Below are positions 60,401-64,000 of a stretch of 64,000 nucleotides of DNA, piece after piece. How positions within the stretch are numbered: the stretch's first letter is position 1; the number at the start of each line of letters is the position of its first letter. Source of the stretch: Streptomyces tagetis (GTDB lineage: Bacteria > Actinomycetota > Actinomycetes > Streptomycetales > Streptomycetaceae); contig NZ_JAGPNL010000004.1 in NCBI RefSeq assembly GCF_018069565.1, positions 372,001-436,000 on the forward strand. The letters run 5' to 3'. The notes beneath the pieces are model-generated. The model saw only the letters and a program-made list of their open reading frames with translations. It ran no database searches and had not been told where the DNA came from. The translations under genes and the position numbers were made by a program.

Positions 60401-60453
60401 GGGCGGCCCACTCTCATCCGGGGCCCTGTCGGGCCTCCGCCGCGGTCCGGCAT
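57451..60453 (-). CDS. UPF0182-family large membrane protein
   Basis: A 1000-residue membrane protein of unknown function, conserved across actinobacteria. Seven hydrophobic segments fill the first ~310 residues (first RTLLMTLGVLAVLGMAFTMFAG), then a large, probably extracytoplasmic domain (about 320-880) with RNYYAFPTNLDVDRYS, FRYTHGFGVVAAKGTEVDSEG and PVYVRGGGLKYPLLRKVLVSYG. The last ~110 residues are a Lys/Glu/Ala coiled-coil-like stretch followed by Gly/Asp/Ser/Lys low complexity. ATG at 60453 (MPDRGGGPTGP) is the start remembered for the Streptomyces family; a GTG seven codons upstream is possible. Divergent from the PPA1309-type gene. Confidence 0.9.
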   Translation of the reverse strand: MPDRGGGPTGPRMRVGRPSRRVRTLLMTLGVLAVLGMAFTMFAGFWTDWLWYRSVHYSSVFTTTLWTKIGLFFVFGLLMALAVSLNIWLAHRLRPPLSAMSMEQQNLDRYRMGIAPFKKWLLLGITALVGLIAGASAAGQWRTWLMWVNGVPFGQKDPQFKLDVAFYAFDLPWYRFLLGFGFATVILSLIAAALTHYLYGGLRVTSPGARATAAATGHLSVLLGVFVALKAVAYWLDRYGLAVKSSDFKATDNWTGLRYVDANAYLPAKTILFCIAVICALLFFATLWRRTWQLPVIGFGLMVLSAILIGGLYPALVQKFQVQPNEQAKEAPYVEKNLKATRDAYGIAGTQVTEYSGRSNTEDKTKLRDDADTSASIRIMDPNIVSPTFQQLQQMRNYYAFPTNLDVDRYSKDGKDQDTVIGLRELNLAGIPKKNWINNHFRYTHGFGVVAAKGTEVDSEGRPVFTESDLPSVGDLGKYEQRIYYGEKTTTYSIVGGPQKEVDYSDDAGEKTTSYKGDGGVDLSSPLNRAAYALAFSEPQILYSGAIGDGSKILYNRTPKERVEAVAPWLTIDGDAYPAVVNNRIQWIVDAYTTTNGYPYASRTTLGDTTADSLTANNNSRAVVAQQNQVNYIRNSVKATVDAYTGEVKLYEWDTKDPVLKTWMKAFPGSVKAKSEISADLMAHLRYPQDLFKVQRELLTRYHVKDATTFLSGSEVWQVPDDPTNKSGNAVPPYYLSMRMPDQKEQAFSLTTTFTPNGRDNLSAFMAVDAEAGTDDYGKIRILKLPTSTTVPGPKQVQSQFNSEQDIAESIRLLRGGDSEVEYGNLLTVPLDGGLMYVEPVYVRGGGLKYPLLRKVLVSYGGNTAFENTLDAALNKIFGAEGTVSEPPGDDEDTTETPSNPTVQKALNDAQKAFDAGQKALEKGDWAAYGEAQKDLEEALKQAEEAQAEAARGGEGQSDGKSGEKAGDGKNASDKSPSGKPSSDTSGDGGSAADEEKAGG

Positions 60454-60619
60454 CTGGAAAGCCAAGGTGCGCACCTCGAAGTTCGCTGTTGTCTCGTCAG
60501 GCCCCCGGGGTTCGCGGGCCCCCCGTGCGCCCTCGGAAACGTGGGCCCACACCTATGTCAACTTACTCATCGTTTACTCGGTTCCCGATTCGGGCCGGGA
60601 ACGAGGCAGGATTGTGACC

Positions 60620-61162
60620 ATGTCCAACACCCCCATGGCAGCCAGTCCCCTCACCCGGGCCGTGCTGGAGATCGACGAGTACGTCTCCGGCTTCGGCTGG
60701 GACCAGCCCGCACGCCTCTTCGCCCTCGTCGACACCGCCCGGCTGCGGGCCGACCAGCCCTCGCTCGCGGACCGTCTCGGCCTGCCGGACGCGCCGGCCG
60801 CCGACGGCCTCACCCCCATCGAGCAGGAGGAGATCCCGGCGCGGCAGCCGCTGGACGAGTTCCTCGGCACCATCGCCTGGCCCGACGCGGTGGCCGGCTG
60901 CGCCCTCACGGTGGAGCGCCTGATGCTGCCGCCGTCCGCCGAGGCGCAGGTGCCGCAGGACCTGGACGAGGACGGGCTCGCCCGCTGGGTCGCCGAGCAC
61001 CCGGACCGCCAGGAGGTCCGCATGACGGTCGCGGTGCTGCGCGACGGAGTCCGCGAGTCGGCGCTGCGGCTGCGGGAGAAGGACTCCGCCACGGACGTCC
61101 TCACCGGCTCGGAACTGGTGCCGGGGCTGGCCCAGGCGCTGACGGCGACCTTCGAGGAGTAG
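60620..61162 (+). CDS. PPA1309-family hypothetical protein
   Basis: A 180-residue soluble, acidic protein (WDQPARLFALVDTARLRADQPSL, IEQEEIPARQPLDEFLGTIAWPDAVAGCALTVE split across its middle) of a family conserved in actinobacteria without assigned function. No membrane or catalytic motif is seen. It sits between a UPF0182 protein (divergent) and a Lon-like secreted protease (convergent), an arrangement I recall as conserved in Streptomyces. ATG at 60620 lacks a strong ribosome site; a GTG two codons earlier is an alternative. Confidence 0.82.
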   Translation: MSNTPMAASPLTRAVLEIDEYVSGFGWDQPARLFALVDTARLRADQPSLADRLGLPDAPAADGLTPIEQEEIPARQPLDEFLGTIAWPDAVAGCALTVERLMLPPSAEAQVPQDLDEDGLARWVAEHPDRQEVRMTVAVLRDGVRESALRLREKDSATDVLTGSELVPGLAQALTATFEE

Positions 61163-61185
61163 CCCGCCGCGCGGTGCGCGGTCCG

Positions 61186-62280
61186 TCAGCCGGCCGCGCA
61201 GGTGGGTACGTCGGCGGTCTTCCCCGCGCGGATGTCGCCGAGGGCGCCGAGCGCGTCGTCGAGGGTCTTCACCTTCACGAGGGTCAGTCCCTCGGGGGTG
61301 TCCTCGGCGGCGGCGGCGCAGTTGTCGGCGGGCGTCAGGAAGTACCGGGCGCCCTTGTCGCGGGCGGCGATGGTCTTCATGCCGATGCCGCCGATCGGGC
61401 CGACGTTCCCCTCGTCGTCGATGGTGCCGGTGCCGGCGACGAACTTGCCCCCGGTGAGGCTGTCCGGGGTGAGCTTGTCGTAGATGCCGAGGGCGAACAT
61501 GAGCCCGGCGCTGGGCCCGCCGACGTCGGCGAGCTTGATGTCGATGGAGAACGGGAAGGTGTGGTCGGTCCCGGCGGAGATCCCGACGATGGCGCGCTTC
61601 TCCCCGCCGTCGTCGGCGGCCTTTGTGGTGATCGTCACTTTTTCGGTGACCTTCGGGCTGCGCCGCTCCTTCTCCGCGGCGGCCTGCTCCTTGGCGGGCA
61701 CGACGGTGAACACCACGTCCTCGCCCGGCCGGTGTCTGGTCACCAGATCGGCGACGTCGGCGGGCTCCTGGATGCTCTTCCCGTCGACCTCCTTGATCAC
61801 GTCGCCCGCGTGCAGCCGGCCCTCGGCCGGGGAGCCCTTGAGGACGGTGGAGACGACGACCCAGGAGCGGACCGGGATGTCCAGCGCCTTCAGGGCGGCG
61901 ACCTTGGCGCTCTCCTGGGACTGGCTGAACTCCTCGGCGTTCTCCTGGGTGGCCTCTTCCTCCGTCTTGCCGTCCGGGTACAGCGTGTCGTGCGGCACCA
62001 CGCGGCTGTCATGCGCGAACCAGCCGTAGACGGCCTCCACCAGGTTCATCCGGTAGCCGGCGCTGGTGACCCGCACGGTGGTCATGTTGAGGTGCCCGCT
62101 CGTCTCGTACGTGTCCCGCCCGGAGATCTGCAGTACCGGCTCACCGTCGTGATCGCCGAGGGTGTTCACCGTCGGTCCCGGGGACATCTCCGCGTACGGC
62201 ACGGGAAAGAACACACCCGCGCACAGGAGTGCGATCAGCATGAGGGTGGAGGCGAGCATCGTCGCCGTGCGGCGTGGCAT
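61186..62280 (-). CDS. PDZ/Lon-like membrane-anchored serine protease (YlbL family)
   Basis: Extracytoplasmic ATP-independent protease, 364 residues. One N-terminal membrane anchor (8-26, MLASTLMLIALLCAGVFFP), a PDZ domain (about 135-200, VLKGSPAEGRLHAGDVIKEVDG), and a Lon-type S16 catalytic domain with Ser257 in GGPSAGLMFAL and Lys302 in GGIGMKTIAA. No ATPase domain. ATG at 62280 overlaps no neighbour. The 54-residue membrane ORF lies 52 bases upstream on the same strand. Confidence 0.93.
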   Translation of the reverse strand: MPRRTATMLASTLMLIALLCAGVFFPVPYAEMSPGPTVNTLGDHDGEPVLQISGRDTYETSGHLNMTTVRVTSAGYRMNLVEAVYGWFAHDSRVVPHDTLYPDGKTEEEATQENAEEFSQSQESAKVAALKALDIPVRSWVVVSTVLKGSPAEGRLHAGDVIKEVDGKSIQEPADVADLVTRHRPGEDVVFTVVPAKEQAAAEKERRSPKVTEKVTITTKAADDGGEKRAIVGISAGTDHTFPFSIDIKLADVGGPSAGLMFALGIYDKLTPDSLTGGKFVAGTGTIDDEGNVGPIGGIGMKTIAARDKGARYFLTPADNCAAAAEDTPEGLTLVKVKTLDDALGALGDIRAGKTADVPTCAAG

Positions 62281-62332
62281 GGAACGACAGTACGGGACGA
62301 GACTGTCGGAGGACCGTCAGGGCAGGGCCCGT

Positions 62333-62497
62333 TCAGACACCGGTGCGGGACCGCTCCATGGCCTCACGGAAACGGGCGTATCCGTCGAGTTCGGGCCCGT
62401 CACCCCGCGCCTTGCGGGTGCGGTTGGCCCAGCTCCCCCAGAGACCCGCGACGACAGCCGCCACAAACGGAATCAGCAACCAGGCAAGCGCTGCCAT
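62333..62497 (-). CDS. 54-residue single-pass membrane protein
   Basis: A short gene with a clear ribosome site (GGGAGG) six bases before ATG 62497, strong third-position GC, and an ordered layout. It has an N-terminal hydrophobic helix AALAWLLIPFVAAVVAGLWG, then a basic/acidic cytoplasmic tail ending GYARFREAMERSRTGV. It lies 52 bases upstream of the Lon-like protease on the same strand, so it may be co-transcribed and could help anchor or regulate it. No known family comes to mind beyond conserved Streptomyces small membrane proteins. Confidence 0.75.
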   Translation of the reverse strand: MAALAWLLIPFVAAVVAGLWGSWANRTRKARGDGPELDGYARFREAMERSRTGV

Positions 62498-62630
62498 GCC
62501 GACCTCCCAACCCCACGAGCGTCCGCGACTGACTGATCAGCAGATTAACCATCCGCAGTGACAACGCTCACGCCAGGGGGCCGGTTACGCAACCGGACGG
62601 AGCAGTACGACTCCGCCGGCCGGGCGGCGT

Positions 62631-63068
62631 TCAGCAGGCGCCGACCCACTCCTCGGTGCCGTCGAGGAAGGTCTGGTGCTTCCAGATCGGCACCTCGTGC
62701 TTGAGGTCGTCGATCAGCTTCCGGCAGGCGGCGAACGCCTCGGCCCGGTGCGGGCAGGACACGGCGACGACCACGGCGAGGTCCCCGATCTCCAGGTCCC
62801 CCACCCGGTGGACGGCGGCGAGCGCCCGGACGGAGTGGTCGGCGGCGATCTTCTCGGCGACCCGCCGCAGCTCGGCCTCGGCACTGGGGTGCGCGGAGTA
62901 GGCGAGCCGGGTGACGGCCGCGCCCCCGTCGTGGTCCCGCACGGTGCCCACGAAGAGCGCCGTGCCTCCGGCCGCGTCGTCCCCGACGGCCCGGAAGACC
63001 TCGTCCACGGAGAGCGGCGTGTCCCGGATGCCGAGCAGCTTGACGGGGTGATCGCTGGTGGATGCCAT
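62631..63068 (-). CDS. moaE: molybdopterin synthase catalytic subunit MoaE
   Basis: Large subunit that adds sulfur from MoaD to precursor Z in molybdopterin synthesis, 145 residues. Signature residues are in GTVRDHDGGAAV, AAVHRVGDLEIGD, CPHRAEAFAACR (His107-Arg108) and KHEVPIWKHQTF (catalytic Lys123 and Lys130). ATG at 63068 is the family start; the upstream open frame is low complexity. No moaD is next to it in this window. It lies downstream of the epimerase gene on the same strand with a 277-base gap of GTGTCGT-rich sequence and no gene. Confidence 0.93.
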   Translation of the reverse strand: MASTSDHPVKLLGIRDTPLSVDEVFRAVGDDAAGGTALFVGTVRDHDGGAAVTRLAYSAHPSAEAELRRVAEKIAADHSVRALAAVHRVGDLEIGDLAVVVAVSCPHRAEAFAACRKLIDDLKHEVPIWKHQTFLDGTEEWVGAC

Positions 63069-63345
63069 GCGTCCATCGTGCCCCACGGCCGGGGGCGGGG
63101 GAACAGGGGTGCGGGCGGGCGGGGACCGGTCGCCGAAGGACGACGGCGGGGCCCGCGACCCGCCCGGGGCGGCGCCGGGATGGCGGGGCGGATGGGGGGC
63201 GGCGTGTCGTACGGGGGGGCGGGGTGTCGTGTGTCGTGAGGGGGCGGCGGCGCAGCAGCCGGGACACGCCGTCAGGGCACCGGACGGCACGGCAGGCCGG
63301 GGGCACGGCGTGTCGTACCCGTCCGGGTGAGGGGCGCGGGCCCGC

Positions 63346-64000
63346 TCAGATCCGGCGCCGCGCCTTCCGCGCCCGGCGCACCACGGCCGCCGCGCCCAGC
63401 AGCGCGACCGTCGCGCCCGCGGCGCCCGCCGCCGTGGCGTCCTTGCGCCCGAGCCGCCGCCCGGCGACGGTGTGCCGTCCGGCCACCTCGTCCAGCAGCT
63501 CGGCGAGCACCTCCTCGTTGGTGTACTTCGGCCGCCACCCGGCGTCGTGCAGCCGGCTGCCGCTCACCACCCACGGATACATCGTGTAGGCCAGGTCACC
63601 GGCCGGGGAGGGGGTGAGCCCGATGCGGTGCAGGCGGGCGGCGGCGCCCAGCGCGACCGCCGACGGCAGCTCCATCCGCCGGATGCCGCTCAGCTCCTCC
63701 ACCTCCTCCTGCTCCAGCCACCCGTCGCACCCCACGGCCAGCTCCCCGTCGGCCTTCTCCAGGACCGCGTACTCCAGGGCGCCGCACAGGTCGTCCACGT
63801 GGCAGAACTGCCAGGCGGGCCGCGATCCGGCCACCACGAGCAGCCGCGGCGACTCGAAGTACCTGGTCAGCGCGGTGTCCACGCCACCGACCAGGACCGC
63901 GGGGCGGACGACGGTCACATTGAGCCCCGGGTGCGCCCGCGGCGCCCGCCGCGCCAGCCGCTCGATCTCCAGCAGGTCCCCGACGGCCGTGGCCTCGGCG
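63346..64000 (-). CDS. NAD-dependent epimerase/dehydratase (SDR), C-terminal part
   Basis: The reading frame enters at the window edge, so the N-terminal Rossmann part is missing. What is present (about 218 residues) is the C-terminal half of an extended SDR protein: TVVRPAVLVGGVDTALTRYF, QFCHVDDLCGALEYAV and SRLHDAGWRPKYTNEEVLAEL, the usual end of nucleotide-sugar epimerase-like folds. It ends with a hydrophobic, then basic tail (AGAAGATVALLGAAAVVRRARKARRR), perhaps a membrane-tethering helix. Substrate unknown. Confidence 0.85.
   Translation of the reverse strand, partial: AEATAVGDLLEIERLARRAPRAHPGLNVTVVRPAVLVGGVDTALTRYFESPRLLVVAGSRPAWQFCHVDDLCGALEYAVLEKADGELAVGCDGWLEQEEVEELSGIRRMELPSAVALGAAARLHRIGLTPSPAGDLAYTMYPWVVSGSRLHDAGWRPKYTNEEVLAELLDEVAGRHTVAGRRLGRKDATAAGAAGATVALLGAAAVVRRARKARRRI

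Noticed and set aside
57391..62532. A 1713-codon open frame on the + strand
   Set aside because: It lies antisense to the UPF0182 and Lon-like genes and across a sense gene in another frame; the protein is repetitive Val/Gly/Arg-rich without motifs.
1..64000. Horizontally acquired island, prophage or insertion sequence
   Set aside because: No transposase, integrase or phage gene, no terminal inverted repeats, and uniform base composition and codon bias; the two tRNA genes lack adjacent integration signs.

Overview
The window is 64 kb of very GC-rich actinobacterial chromosome, almost certainly Streptomyces. The evidence is strong third-position GC bias, GTG starts, WhiB-like and SigB/SigR-type regulators, a nickel superoxide dismutase, a DasR chitin-sugar regulon, and an epi-isozizaene synthase/CYP170 pair. 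Gene order matches, from memory, the core region of the S. coelicolor chromosome around SCO519x-SCO526x, so this is mostly conserved core rather than an island. I see no transposase, phage gene, CRISPR array or integrase.

Layout. 0-10 kb: malic enzyme, a polar amino-acid ABC operon, a methyltransferase, a CGNR regulator, the divergent sodX/sodN pair, a hypothetical membrane-anchored gene, a frameshifted gene remnant, and a coupled GNAT/methyltransferase pair. 10-13 kb: a family 2B encapsulin shell gene (cyclic-nucleotide-binding, EshA-like) followed by a polyprenyl diphosphate synthase with a disordered N-terminal tail, which looks like its cargo. 13-20 kb: a PLP enzyme, a CPA1 Na+/H+ antiporter divergent from a small UBP-type zinc-finger protein, the anti-sigma/sigma pair prsH-sigH, and a diacylglycerol kinase-like enzyme. 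20-30 kb: wblE with a CRP-like palindrome, a PdtaS-like sensor kinase, then the N-acetylglucosamine/chitobiose block nagB, dasD, dasC, dasB, dasA and dasR, with five recognisable DasR (dre) sites. 30-36 kb: a DUF3311/solute symporter pair, then nrdAB behind two NrdR boxes and a B12 riboswitch. 36-39 kb: the albaflavenone genes and peptide deformylase. 39-46 kb: a TPR-like protein, two tandem membrane HD-domain proteins (one canonical HD-GYP, one that has lost the GYP motif), and sigR-rsrA with a SigR promoter. 46-55 kb: SRAP, an M50-like membrane protease, aroA, rsgA, a Gdx-type SMR exporter, a TetR regulator, hisN, a CBS protein, and divergent katA and a CatR-like Fur gene. 55-64 kb: two identical initiator tRNA genes flanking a Sel1-repeat gene, a 1000-residue UPF0182 membrane protein, a PPA1309-type protein, a PDZ/Lon-like protease, a 54-residue membrane ORF, moaE, and a truncated NAD-dependent epimerase.

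Several genes form working units. DasR senses GlcN-6-P and controls uptake (dasABC), hydrolysis (dasD) and catabolism (nagB). RsrA and SigR form a thiol-redox switch. SodX processes the SodN leader. NrdA and NrdB are controlled by deoxynucleotide status through NrdR and by B12 through the riboswitch. EizFS and CYP170 make albaflavenone. The least described systems here are the encapsulin/prenyl-synthase compartment, the canonical/degenerate HD-GYP pair and the antiporter/UBP-finger pair. All identifications come from reading the sequence; no database search was run.
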